A DNA stretch of 64,000 nucleotides from contig CM046846.1 in assembly GCA_025618425.1 (NCBI GenBank), positions 30,931,409 to 30,995,408 on the forward strand, read 5' to 3'. Position 1 is the stretch's first letter, and each line of letters opens with the position of its first letter. This document shows positions 23,201 to 37,900 of this stretch, piece after piece. The translations under genes and the position numbers were made by a program. The DNA comes from Heliocidaris tuberculata (Eukaryota; Echinodermata; Echinoidea; Camarodonta; Echinometridae). The notes beneath the pieces were generated by a model, which saw only the letters and a list, made by a program, of their open reading frames with translations, was not told where the DNA came from and did no database searches.

Positions 23201-26200
23201 GTTTTTTGTCCAAATTGGCAACTTTTTCAACTTTTCGACAAAGTTCCTAACCATGTATATTATTTTCAAGACATTACATCTTATTAGAACCATGTAGCAC
23301 TAAAAGAAAAATATTATTGTTGCCAATTTGCAGAACAAAATGTGATCAATTGAGCTCTTAAATAATTCCTGTCCTGAAAGGGTTAACCTGCAAAATTGCT
23401 TCGATCTTCCTAAATCACCCCCTGGAATGCTGCGAGACCATTTACCACTCCATTTGAAACAAGGATAAGCAATATGCTGTAAACCCCTCTCCTCCTCCTC
23501 CTACCCCTATCCCAGTGCCTTAAAGGGGGTACCCAATGCTCAAACAATGTTAGTTCATTTAAAAGGTCATGATTTTATTAGCAGAAAATCATCTGCCTTA
23601 AGTTTTTTTAAAATTCGTGTTGCCAGAAAAATCCCCGAAATATGGTAAGACTTCAGGATATTTTGGCCCCTCAGCTGTGTCCCAATTTCAGCTTGGTAAC
23701 CACAATGACGTCAAAGTGGTTACCCAGGTTCGCGTATTGCAGATGTGTTGCGCGCCAGACTGTACAAAATGCATTACACCTTGCGCGCATTTTGCTATAA
23801 TTGCGCGACAAGGTAACCACTTTGACGTCATTGTGGTTACCTAGCTGAAATTGGGACACAGCTGAGGGGCCAAAATATCCTGAAATCTTACCATATTTCG
23901 GGGATTTTCTGGCAACACGAATTTTAAAAAAAATTTAAGGCAGATGATTTTCTTCTAATAAAATCATGATCTTTTAAATGAACTAACATTGTTTCAGCAT
24001 TGGGTACCCCCTTTAAAACATTCATGGGACATAAGTTTATCAGAATGAGAAGAACAGCAAACATGCAAAAGGGCAGCTTGGCCATTCTAAACCTACATCG
24101 TATCCTCAACTACCTATCTCCCTGATTATTACAACCCCCTTCCCAATAAAACAGTTTTCTTGGACACACCTCCATCAAAACAAAGAGAGCTGCAAAGAAT
24201 AAAAAGGGCAGCCCGGCCATTTTAAACCTACAATGTATCCTTAATTACTGTATAAGCCATAAATTTCGCGGCCATAAATTTTCGCGAATAGGACTAACCA
24301 GATTATTTCGCGAGTGGTTGAATTCGCGGTCGGAAGATTCTCAAATCTACAAACGGCGGTGATGATGTACTTTTGCAAAGTGAAGTGGTGAATTTCTGAC
24401 CAGAAGACAACAAATTCATCTGACTTCTTATATTGGCAATATTTTGGCGTGTTGTTATATTCGCGACCCATTCGTGATTCGCGAAATTTGCGAAAATAAA
24501 ACCCCCGCGAAATACATGGCGTATACAGTACCTATGTTACAAATTTTTATCCCCCCCCCCCTTAAAAATGTAAAATTCTTGGGACCCAACTCAAACAAAG
24601 AGAGCTGCAAAGAATCAAACGGGCAGGGCAGCCATTTTAAGCCATTCCTTAACTACCTATGCCATGGATTCTTATACCCCCCTTCCAATAAAAGAATTTT
24701 CTTGGGACCCACCTCCATCAAAACGAAGAGAGCTGCAAAGAAGAGCAACGTAGCCCATTCCACACGATGCATTACATTCTCAATATCATGCACATCTGCT
24801 AATAGAAGAAGAGCCAAGGCTCCAATCACAGCAATCCAACCTGAATACATGTTGGAAAATGATAATAATAATAATAATAATAAACCTTTCTTTATAGCGC
24901 ATATCACATTATGAAAATAATAAAATTACAGTGCTTTTATGGTGCACGTCACTGCCACAGTGCCTCTATGCACTTAAAGGGAAATCCTACCTTACTGGCA
25001 AGTTGCTCTTAAAGAAAGCAGAAAAACCAGTTGAGAAGCAGACTGGTGAAAGTTTGAATGAAATCGGACAAGCAATATGCAAGTTATTAATTTTTTTAAA
25101 ATGTCATCACTATACATGTACATATATCAAATTGGCTGAAATGGTATTGTCACCGTAATGACAACTGTTCCATTTGTTCTTACACACAAAATGACTTAAA
25201 TTTCATTTTTTTCATTAAGTCGGTAGAATCTCTTCTCGGAGAACATATAATAATAATAATAATTTACAACGAGCAGAAACTATGCATATATATTATATTG
25301 CGCTGCAAGAGCTCCTGATGTGCTTATAACTATGATGAGTAAGTAAATAAAAAGATATGCTTTTAGTTTTGATTTGGAAGTATTTACAGTTGGTGATTTC
25401 CTGATTTCTAACGGTAAGTTGTTCCACAATTTGGGGGCTGCGCAGACAAATACTCGATCTCCTAAGGTTATTTTTGTTTGATATGATGGGGTTTGCAGTA
25501 GTAAAGTATCTTGAGAACTGCGCAGGTTGTGGGTATGTTTGCAAGCTTTGAGTTGTATTAACAGTTCTACAATATATTTAGGGGCTTGACCAATTAGAGC
25601 TTTATAGACAATCAACAGGATTTTAAAATATGCTATCTACAATGTTTTTAGTACTGCCCCAAGGGAAAAGGTGCATAGGAGAAAAACAGAAATTAATGAT
25701 ATTTCAGTGTACAACAAACGGCAGAGTTGACCAGGAATATGTCACAATCGAGTAACCAAATTGCCAATCTGAGATTTATTGTGGAAAACACTCCATCCCT
25801 CGGATAGGATGTTAACTGGAGGCCCTGTGTAGAGGAGAGTCACAACCTTCGCACATTAAGAATTAACTACACTCTTTGTTTAAGAGTAAGGGGAAACCCC
25901 TGTGTGGTAGTACACCTGCACATCCCAATCAGTAATACCACGTCAAGGAGAGACAGGAGGGTTATGGTGATTCAGGCCACTTTTTCCCTCCCAGGCCCAG
26001 GTGATGCCAAATACTATAATAAAATCATATTGGTGATAATAAACTTACCAAGGTCTAAGTAAATGGTATCTACAGCTGAATGAACGAAGAATAAGAGTAT
26101 TGTAACTATCAAAATGAAGCTGCATTTCGCCAATAAGACTTTATCTGTGATGCGGTACTGTAGACAGAAGAAACGAAAAAAGACACAAGAGGAATCAATG

Positions 26201-28933
26201 GCTGGACCAATTTTGAGTAAATGTACATGAGCAGAAAAAGGTCACTGTGTGAAAAGTAAACTAATGATTAAAAAAAAATAATAGCTTTGTGACAGAGACT
26301 TTTAATACGATAGCTAATGGGGGGGGGGGGGGGGGGGAACAAGCATCAAAAGCATTGTATATGTATATACATGTTCACATGTTGATATCTACATGTAACT
26401 ATATAGGATGATAATCATAAAAATAACATTAATGCATAAGGCTAAGGAAAACGATTGCTAGTTTCCTGCTTCCATTTTTCTTATTAAGTTTTGGTATGCC
26501 CTCAAAAACTTTTCATCAGCTTTCTTAGATTTTTGCTGATAAATAGCAAGATACTATACACACACACACATATGTGCAAAACCCATGAGTGACACACATG
26601 CTATCTTTATTCTAAGCCCTAAGATTGTTGTGCGGGGAGCTGTCGGGGTGGAAAGGTCCTAGCATATGGCAGTGATCTAGCGTTCCTTGCACATATTTAC
26701 ACTGGAATCATAGATGGAATACCAAATGATCTCTTCATAAACGTCTTTTTGATACAAGGAGAACAACATGAGACTATATTTAACACATTTCTTTCCGATT
26801 TTCTTTTTGCTACCAATACTGTACATGAGCTTTAATATTATTGTTTTGATGTGTAAAAAAGAATCTCAGGAAATCTAGTCAAATGTAGCAAAAATCATTA
26901 AAGGAGAATGAAACCCTGGGGAAAAATCCATTTTAATGAAAAGAGAGGATAGAGAGAAGCAATTTTAAAAAAGTCTCATCAAAATCGGTTACGAAATGAG
27001 AAGGTTATGCAAGTTTGAAAAGTCTCAATTTACTTTCTATGGCGATCCTCAAATTGGCAAAGTTGCTTCAAAGTGACAGGTTCAGTAGTACAACTCTCCG
27101 TAAGTTTTGTACACATAATTTCATATTTCCCCCATTATCTCTCAAGATGCAGCTTGTCTCCTTCTTAGCTCAAGATATATCATGGGGAAATGTATTTGAC
27201 ACAACATATGTTGAGTTCACAAAAAGACAAGCAGCATCTTTAGAGATAATGGAGAAAATATGAAATTTTGTGTATAAAACATATTGAGTTGTACTACTAA
27301 ACCTGCCATTTTGAAGCAACATTGCCAATTTGAGGATCGCCATAGAAAGTAAATTGAGACTTTTCAAAATTTCATAACTTTTTCATTTCGTAACCGATTT
27401 TGATGGAACTTTTTTTAAATTGCTTCTCCCTATCCTCTCTTTTCATCAAAATAGATATTTCCCCAGGGTTTCATTCTCCTTTAATACAGAGCAATTTCAT
27501 CTTGTTCTAAGTCTACGTGGTGCACAGAAAAATTAAGGTCTATAAAGAAATTTTCCGTTTAAGTGGACCTAACAGCCATTTATATGTATAAGAAAAATAA
27601 CAAATAACAATAAATATGTTTTGAAAATATATTTACCCTTTGCTCCAATTCATGCAGTTTTTCTTTCCAGTTGACATCTTCATTGGCTGTATGTCTGAAA
27701 ATAATAAAACCAAGGATGAAAATAACAAAAAACAAAAATTATTTAACCGAAAACAGTTTTACAGGTATATCTGCGGTAAGTGTTTGTAATTGCAGGCATG
27801 AAAACGGCTGTTCATGAAAAACACTGAAAAACTTTCGCAAACCAAAGCGAGGGAGCGAAGCGACCGAGCAAGGAGAGGGTGTGGGAGGGGGTGTCCCCCC
27901 TTCCATGGTAGGGAGATTTTTCAGATTTGGGGTTCAGAATTGTCCAATCTAGTACATTCTGTGGTGAGATATTTAACCTCACATTCAATGAGAATCTGGA
28001 TTAGGATGATTTTATATAGCATAAGTCATACCAAAACAGACTCTTAGCACACATATTTATCATTATCAATACCACCAAATGTGAGTTAATGTGTATTATG
28101 TGCAGAGCACTTTCATGAATAAAACTGAGCAGTGAGCTGAATAAACAACAAATAATCCACTTCCCAAAATTCCAACTTACTTTTCTAGACTAGTAAGTTG
28201 ACTTTTCTCAGTACAGAATGTCTTTAGATTTTGCCTCTCCTGTATCATTATCTCTTTCGACGATGTCTTTGCGCTTTATTTTGAGGCCACAGAATGCCAT
28301 GATTTCTGCAATGTTTATGACGTGAAGTTGTTTTGACTTACTGCGTTCAACACGGCCGTGCCGCCGCGGTGGCCGTGAGTGATCGAAATATCCCATCGTC
28401 AATGATCACATATCTTGCAAAATGCATGCCGTTTACTTTTTCCAAAAGCCGTGATAAAGTCAAACTCTACTCTTATCCACACGATCTTGCTGTAAAACTG
28501 GAAATTTTCAAATTGGCAAACAGTGTGCACTGCACATGAGTTGTGTGACTGTGTACATGTAATAACATGCATGTGCTTGTAGTATGAATAGCCTTCAGCC
28601 TTCAAGTGAGTGCGCGATTACGGGAGGTATTTTGTGCAACCTCGGCAGTTATTATGCGATCCCTTCGCATGTACGTACAGTATAAACACGGACCCAAGAT
28701 GCTGTGTGAGTGCATGCGTGTAGTAAGCTAAGGGATCGCCTCCGATTCCGTCTTCGTTGCATGCCCATGTATACTGTGTATACACGATGACGTATGCGCG
28801 GAAATCGTAATTTTTTATGGAAAAGTGTGAAATACGAGGAAAAAAAATCTAGGCTCGGAGGAAAAAGCAGAATTCCGCGGATACGCAAAAAATTTTCATG
28901 CCTGTAACTGTGATCAAAAGGTGTGATACTTGC

Positions 28934-28997
<64 letters not shown>

Positions 28998-31900
28998 TAC
29001 ATCTTGAGTTGTGATTTACACTTGAATTTATTCACTACTTTTCAAAGATTCAAATGTTATTTCACATCTCTTTACAAAGACAAAGTGTACAAAAGATACT
29101 GTACACAATTTGAGTCTCTATATCAAAATTATTCTAGACTACAGTCTATGTTTAAATAATCACATAAAGAGTTGAATTCATACTTTACGTTTTCAGAACA
29201 ATGAGCTTTGCCATTATAGAGAAAATATAATTCAATAAAATTATATAGATCAATTGTGAGATTGGGTATTTATTCCCTTCTTTTTTTCCAGATAATCCAA
29301 TCTTTCTTCTTATGTACTTTATTGGTACTGAAGTACATTGTAATCTGGGGTCTGTCTCACAAAACTATTTCAAGTCTAATTTCGTGGACATTCCATTTGA
29401 CTTATGACATCTTTGTGAGACAGACCCCTGCACATCTTTAATATCCTTGCCTATTCCATTTCTGACTCACCTTTGCTCATAGATTTGGTTTCTGAGCTGT
29501 GTTTCGAGTTGGGAGACTTTCTGAAGAAGCAGAGCTTTGACTGTGTTCTCTTCCTTTGATGCCACCATGATTCTGACAGCTGCCTGACGCCATATCTCAA
29601 TCTCATGCTTCAATTCTATCAAGGGAAGAAGGAAAACAAGTGGTATTATTATCTGTATCAGACATCTGAGCTGTGGTTTTACAAAATTGTGTTCCCCTTG
29701 TCTTTGGTGCAAACCGGGCAAAGAGGGTGATATTCCTTGTATCACCCTCTTTCATAAATGCCCATGGACTTTACGTGTTATAAAACCGGGTAATATAGCC
29801 TTGTATTTTTCCTGGTCTAACATCCGGGAACTTGGAGATCAGCTACATTCATACGCGGCCAAAGCAGTACAGCTGCGCACAAGCAATTTACGCAAGTATT
29901 CATTGTGCATTATTTTGGACTGGATACGTGACGGCACAATGGCTATCAGTAAGAAGACGTTACGTACATGTAGGCTTGCTCTAGATGTATGATGTGGATA
30001 ATAATAACAATATTGACTGGCTCTTACTTTCGGGAGATACGGCATATATCGCCCTCATTAGATCCATATCACCCTTGTCTTCAACTAGGGTAATATGAAT
30101 CTAGTTTCGGGGAATATATGTCGTATCCCCTTCAAGGCCAGTCAATATTGAATAATTATATTACTCATTTAAAGCAGGGCTCCACACTATGTTGTTGTTT
30201 TTTTTTTTTGTATGGGGTCCAGATTGGACTTGATTTGTAAGGTCTGTAATATTAAAGATAACGTTGAGTTCTGGTCATGAGATTGAATTGTGAAAGAAAC
30301 TGTCTCAAATCAACTGGGAAAGGTAAATTATATAGCTCATAAGAATCGGTGTATGCTGTAAGGTTTTGGAATCACCAAAATGATAAAAAATTGCTCAAAT
30401 CCTGCTGAGAGTCACATGCACTGCACACAGAAATGTGTCTATGGGACTACACAAAAACGTTCGACCCGCACATTTCAGCTGTTTCTTGTCATATTTTGAA
30501 AGTGAGGGCATTTGATGAGCAATCCTTTTCAGGGGACATTTCTACTATGATATGTAACATAAAAATAATGAGAAAGCTCACAAATCTTTTTTTTAAAAAC
30601 ATTTCCCAGAACTCAACCTTCTCTTTAAAATTCGAAATTTGGGGGTCTGGACTAAGACTTTGGGTGCCCATGTGTCCCAAGTGTGTTTTCATGTCAATCC
30701 CTGATATAAAGGACTGGTCAAGAGCATGATCAAACATATTTCTACTTGAAGAGCTAAACCTTAACTAGTTTTCACCGCTGTGTTGTCAGAGTAGGGTTAA
30801 TTTTACTATTTTTCCTGCTTCCCAGTGGAGATCGGTTTTACTTTATCATTTTTCACTGCTGTGATGTCAGAGTAAGGTTAATTTTACTATTTTTCCTGCT
30901 TCCCAGTGGAGATCAGTTTCTGCACAGTCAACCAAGTGACTGGCTTGGAGCCAGGATTTAACAACACTTGAAATAACCAACACTAGATGTGTGTGTGTGT
31001 AATTGGGTTTTTACAGACGTGTATCAATCAGATATGATTATTTACGTCTGGGGACCGACCTTTAACGTCACCATCCGAAAGACGTGACTCAGTTTTGAAC
31101 CTGGGTCCGCTGAATCAGTTTATAACTTCCACTGTTAGCTGGATTACAGGCGCACGCCACAACGCCCAGATCTACTCACCTCTGATAGGTTGTGGTTCAA
31201 GGGAATGAAGATTGATCCTTCTATAGAGTAGTCTTAGAGCTCCGTATCCAACAATCAAACAGAATACTATACCAATACTAAGGTGAAGTGTAAAGTTTGA
31301 AAATCCGATTCCCTGTGGAGGAAAGAAACAGAAAATTGATCTTGAGTCAAGGGATGAGTTGAGTTGAGATGAGTTGATTTACTGACTTTTTGAACCACTT
31401 TAGAGGTATGAGAATACAATCAAAATCATAAACATGACAAGATGTACATATTATATAAAACGAAATAAATATTGCACAATAAACACTCTGATTTGCTTTG
31501 GTTTCATTTGGTGGTAATCTAGACAATCTATCATGCCCTGGGGCTATAAGTTCCAGGTTCAAAACCCACTCCAGGGTGTGCTAAAGGCAGGCTTTCTCTG
31601 AAATAAAAATTGGTTTCATAGGCACTACCATGCTTTGTTTTAATGAAACTCTTCACTGCTCCACAAGAATGTCAGAAGTCAAGGTGCAAATACACGTACA
31701 TGAATGTAAGCCCAGTAATTCATTCAAGCCTTTAGAGGTTGCTGTGGAACTTCTCAAAGGACTCGGGAACTGGCTATTAAATGCCCCACAATCATATACA
31801 GTGGAACCTTGTTATAACAAACTCCTTGGCCAGAATTCACAAAGGTGGTTTCAATTCAGACCATGGTTTATGCAGATTTTGTGGTAAATATGCTTGATTT

Positions 31901-34900
31901 AGCACATACACTTAAAAAGATCCAATAATGAATGCGCGCCTTTCGCACGTGATTGGCAAAAGCGCTAAATTCACACTAGTTGCCATGGTTTAGACCATGG
32001 TTTATGTAAATTCAGACCATGGTCTATTTAAATTAATTTAAATAAACCATAAACCACGTTCATTATTGGATCTTTTTGAAGTGTATGCGCTAAATCAAGT
32101 GTATTTATACCACAAAATCTGCATAAACCATGGTCTGAATTGAAACCACCTTAAGTGAATTCCGGCCAAGGAGTTTGTTATAACAAGGTTCCACTGTATA
32201 TGATTGTGGGGGCATTTAATAGCCAGGATATGCCTTTCCCCCTTTCAGACACATCATGTTATCCTATATTCATACGACGTATGGATATATGATGTATTGA
32301 TATGAGAGCATTCAGACACTGTTATACAATAATTGTGTGGCACCATTCAGACCTCGCGCACTGTCAGGTTTCATGGAAAGCTCATGAATGTGTACGAGTC
32401 TCTCCCTTGCACAGTACGAATTTTGCACGGGCTTTGGGCATTGTGTTTATATAAGCCCCGCCAACTTATACATGTACGACGTATGGATATGAGAGCATTC
32501 AGACATAAATATACGTCATATGAATATAGATCGTACGAAATGATGATGCTAAAAGCATCGTTTCAATATACGACGTATGAGATACGACGTATCGATATAA
32601 GAGCATTCAGACACATAAAATCATCCATACGTCCTATATCCATACATCGTATATCCATACGAAAACTCTCTAGTCTGAAAGAGGGGTTAGTGTTTAATTT
32701 ATGGCTGAAGTTAGGAATTCATATAGAGTAGGAAATTGATGATGAGATCAATACTTTATATCAAATATTAAATAAAACAGTTTGTGTTGGTTGTTTTAGA
32801 GTAACCTGAATAAAAGTGACATCCAGAAGATGTCGAAACAATATTCTGCATGTAGCAATGTTAATCACCTACTGTTCAAGAGATGCAGTACAGTTCCACT
32901 GCAAAATTTACAATCCAAATACCTTCCACACAAAACCATTACAATAAACAAGTGTTATAGGTCTCAAGACCATTTCGTGACCCATTTTTTATGGGTCTCG
33001 CTCTCTAATCTCTGTCTCAGAGGTGCCAGGTCTAGGTCTTGGACCTCAAGTTCTCAGTCTCGAACCTCAAGATCTTGAGAAAACCGCTTGAGACCTCTCG
33101 AGACCCAATGAAAATAACTGCAAATTTGGGAGAGATTGTTTTCCTTGCTATTATAGTAATTTCAAAATATTTTTAACTGGCTCACAATTTTTAATAAGCC
33201 TATCAGCTAAAGTTTGTTGGGTTTCATTTTCCTTTAAACTTAATAAGGAAGGGAAAGTCTCGGTCTCGGTCTCTGTCTCAGTCTCGGACCTTGAGGTCTT
33301 GACTACAGCACTGCAATAAAAACAGTAAGGTACATCATAGCTTCATTTGCAAAATATGATACAGTTTGGGTTACTCAATTTTCGTGAAACATGGGTTAAA
33401 AAAAAAAATCAGTGTTACATCGCCCACAAGAATGAATCCTAAGTTATTACCGCTAAGATAATAAGTAAAGCCATTCATAAAAAGCTGAGAATATGAGAGA
33501 AAATGAGTGACAAAGAGAGAGAGATGCAGAGAACAAGAGAAGTGAGGGAGGGAGAGAGAGAGAAGGGTATTTTAAGGATTAGTGACACTTTGGAGGTCTG
33601 TGTGTAACAAGATCTTTGTTAGTGTCCAGCCCTGCTTAATCATGTAGGAACACATTTAAAGTATTAAACATTTGACATTACACAAGGTAGCTTAGGATTA
33701 AAATTAAAACATAATTTCAATTCAAATTTCAATTCAAGGTTTCTATTCATAGATCTAAATGAAGACTTTCGTTGCAAAATGCAATAACCGCCAGATCCCA
33801 AATATTTAAACTTAATGTATCAAAAGATCAAAGAAAGATAGCTTTATATGGATCCATAATCAGTTTTCAGGAAATCGCTTTAAAACTACATTTATTTTAG
33901 GTTGAAAACACTGTTTTGGGGCAAAATGCCAATCCTGTGTCAGAGCTAAATGCATTATATCCAGTGCCCGTTCATGACGTAATTGATGCGCACAACTAAA
34001 TCAATGGATACGAGAAGCCGCACAATGGGAGGGAGGAGCCTTGGAGAATTTATACCTGATGCTCCAACTCGGTAGACTTATGGACTCAGTAATATTTGGC
34101 TTCACTGACCGCAAAATCAAGCCCTAAAAGCATGGATGCTCTCTACACAGATTCCTAACTATTTTACAGAGTCAGAAATAAACAAATTATTTCAAACAGA
34201 CGGTAAATGAACAGCATATTACTTAACTGTGGATATAACATGTTTTGAAAAAAAAAAAGAAGCTGAAAATCATGATTTTTTCAATATAAGTAATTATCAC
34301 AGATTTTATTTTCAAGGCCTCATTATTTTAATACAAGTGAAGTGATCATTTCTTTTGTATTTCATGAGTTCTTGTCCTTGCATAAATTTGTGGCAAAACA
34401 ATGTTGTTTTCCTTGGAACGTCTCAAATGGAAATAAGGCGTTTTGCAACGAAACTCTTCAAACATACAATGTTCCATGTTTTCCATACGGGTCATATATC
34501 AAAGAACAGCATTTCTATGAGCTGGGCACTGGCAACATCCAAAGGGTTGAACAAGTACAACATGCAGAGGGGATTGCAGCATGTATCATGCAAATACAAA
34601 ATATATAATTTGACAGTTTATGTACAAGAAGATTTTTGCATGAAAACAGATTTTTGAACAATGTATAGTAATTAATACTGGTTTCTAATCTTTTAGAAAT
34701 CTAATCTAATTGTTTCTAATCTTGATTATTTGTGATCCCATTCTTTCATTCAAGCAGTCTTCTAAAATAGTAAAAAAAGTATCTTGGATTTCTCCTTCTA
34801 GTTTTAATATACAACAAGTTCATGCAAGAACATGAATATAGCCTAAGCAAAATTATTTTAGCATATGCTCATTAAGAGGTTTAAAAAAATCATTGTTTCT

Positions 34901-37900
34901 TAATCAAAACTGGCAATTTCTTCAACTTTTCGACAAATTTTGTAACAATGTATATTGTTTTCAAAGATATTACACCTTATTGGAGCCTTGTAGCACTCAA
35001 ACAAAAATATTATTGTTGCCAATTTGAAGAACATTTATTTATTTATTTATTTATTGTGGTATAAAGAAACATTGTACATGGCAGCCTTGCGGCTGAATTG
35101 AATACAATTTACATTAATAATGACACAACACAGTGTTAAAGAGTGAAATCACTGGTGTACTGGTAGGAGGGTGGCTTTAAAAAATTAAAATGAAATTACT
35201 GCCAGATATAGGTCTAGATCTATGACAAAATTACATTTTCATTTAAAAAGTCTTTTTTTTTTTTGCTTGCTAGCTTCGCTTGCTTGCAAGTACATGTATT
35301 CAGAAATTGTGCCCCGTATGCATATGTTCAGCCCCCTCAAAATTTTTCGCTCCGAACGCCACCGAAATTACACTAGAAAATGTGATTTTGGAGTAGACTA
35401 GTTGACACACATAAATGTGCATTCATGCACATACAAGGAAGATAACTCCACGTTGCGGACCTTGCTATGAAACCTTTTTCCCAGCAATGCTCTTTAAACC
35501 CTTACACATTTCAAGGTCTCTTACAGTTTTATGTCTTCTTATGATATACAAATTATATTTTTAGGTGATATGTCTCTTTTAATGCCATCTTGCTACCCTT
35601 GCAGCACTATCAGAGCAAGAAGAACCATGAATAAAATCAATTATATCCATCACAAAAAAAGAAATTGAGGAGTTGATTGGTTCACTGCACATCACGAAAC
35701 AAAAAACATATTCACACAGGCCTCCTGCAAATGACATTTGACGTCATGATTCATGTACAGTAGTACTGTATGGTTCGCGCCATTCGCGGAGACTGTACAC
35801 AGCATAAGACATCACTCAAAAAGTGCGTAGTGTATTGTGACGACATAAATTTGCAGGTACCTATTGCTGTAGGCATCGGCGTGTGATGATGTCATCACTG
35901 CACATTTGATAGTTGTGCAATTCATCCCTTCTTCAAAACTTGTTTGTGTGAGCAATACCTTACAGTACTGCTGATGGTCTTCAGTAGATCAGTAGATCGA
36001 GACTCTAGTTAAAGATGACGGATATCAACCAAATATATAATGCCCATCTCCAAGTCTCTGGTTAAACTGTGGTGCCCTAGATGACATGAAGAGGACCATT
36101 TTCCTTCAAGGCTGTGCCCCTCTTGAAAACAGTTGCATCACCTCGGGTACCATAGCTTCAAACCAGGGCCCTGTTTCACAAAACTTATTATCAATAACAA
36201 CTGCTACAGATCCATAACAAATTCACTCTAAGCCATTCAAATTCAATGATTTCAGTAGCTTATAACAACCATAGTAACTTGTCATTGATAACAAGTTTCA
36301 TGAAACGGGACCCAGCCCTCTCAAACCAGTGTATATTTGTATACTGCATGTAGTACTGTATTAAGGGTACCAATCACCAAAAATCATTTGCTCTGTATAT
36401 TAGGGGTTCCATGTCGCTATAATATATTCGAAATATGAGCTTCAAATGTTGATTCGATAAAGAGATATTGCAAGTTGAAATACACTCCAAATAAACAAAA
36501 CAGCGCTCGCATAGAATAATGGCCCACGCAGAACCTAACTCCGAGTTGGGTTCCTTGCGAGGTTTTAAAAAAATGTTTTCCTTCATTTTCTTCATACTCC
36601 TTAGCCATTAACCCAATGAAGGTCAGGTAAAGTGTTTTGAGGTTGATTTTATACATTCTAGCTGTACACAAATTATTTTGTTAGGTGATTGGCACACTGT
36701 AAGATGAGGGTTAGATCATAACCACCAGCATGCACTATTAGGTTAGATCAACATCGCCAGCATGCAGTACTAAATTAATACAGGAAGAACACGTGATTAG
36801 TTCTGAACAAAACCACCAAAATCCAAAGCACAGGAAGGAAAGGCTCAATGCTAGGGCAGAAGGGTTTACTGGAGGCAAGGGGATCAGATTGTACTCACCA
36901 ATATATATGGATATCTCTTTTGCTGTCAATTCAAATCAAATCAGTGATGCATACAAACAAAAACGTCATGATTATATGAACAAGTAAACATGTTTCTACT
37001 ATATTAATACATGTATGTTGTGCTCAACATGCACAATATTATGCCAAAAGATGAAACTTCATATAATTAATAACATTATATAGAGGAACCTTGTTATATT
37101 TGAAGTAAATTACATTGTTATATCATGGATTTTATAAAATGTAAACAATTGGGACCAGAAAAATTACCTTGCATTAATGAGAGTTGTTGGAACAGTGTTC
37201 TTTATCATGAGATACCATTGTAATAATATTGCATGGAATCTTATTTACAGTAGGAAAGTATTATGCTTGAAAAAAGTATGCTGACAGCTAAAAGTCATAT
37301 GAAGGAAAATGATCTCTGAAAGAACAATAAAATAAATCAGATTCAATTGAAATATTGAAGGAAGCACAACTAAGACTTACATGTACGATGTAAAATATAC
37401 TCAACAGCCCCTTTTAGTATCAATAGCATTTTGAAAAAAAAAGACCATAATTTTCATACTGCCTGAGCAAAATTCTAAAAAATGAAATGGACTTCTCATA
37501 AACTGTCCTCAGCTTCCAGCTTTTTAAAAATAATTTTCTTCACGAACAATGATCGAATTGAGTACATGTGTACATTTACAAAAGATTGAAAAAAGTCAAA
37601 ACATTTAAACTGCAAGATATACACTGTATTATCTCGCACTCGCAAGTTAAACAAATGTAAATATATTGTAATTAATCAATAAAAGATGCACATAAATGAA
37701 ATATAATTCTTTTACCAGTCAGGGGCGTCGCTAGAACATTTTGAATGGGGTGTGTGACACCCAAATTTGCAGACAAATTTTTAGGGTGTGATACCCAAAT
37801 TTGCCGACAAAAATGCTTCACTCTAATCCCTCTCCCCCCACAAATAAGAATAAAAGAAAATTGCAGACGTAGAGATCTTGATCATACGGGCCCATTTTCG

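Noticed and set aside
27015..27367. Two ORFs with nearly the same start on opposite strands
   Set aside because: They are the two arms of the foldback element, not a gene pair.
28652..29035. 127-residue minus frame with Tyr/Ile run
   Set aside because: Largely a translation of the (TA)n microsatellite.
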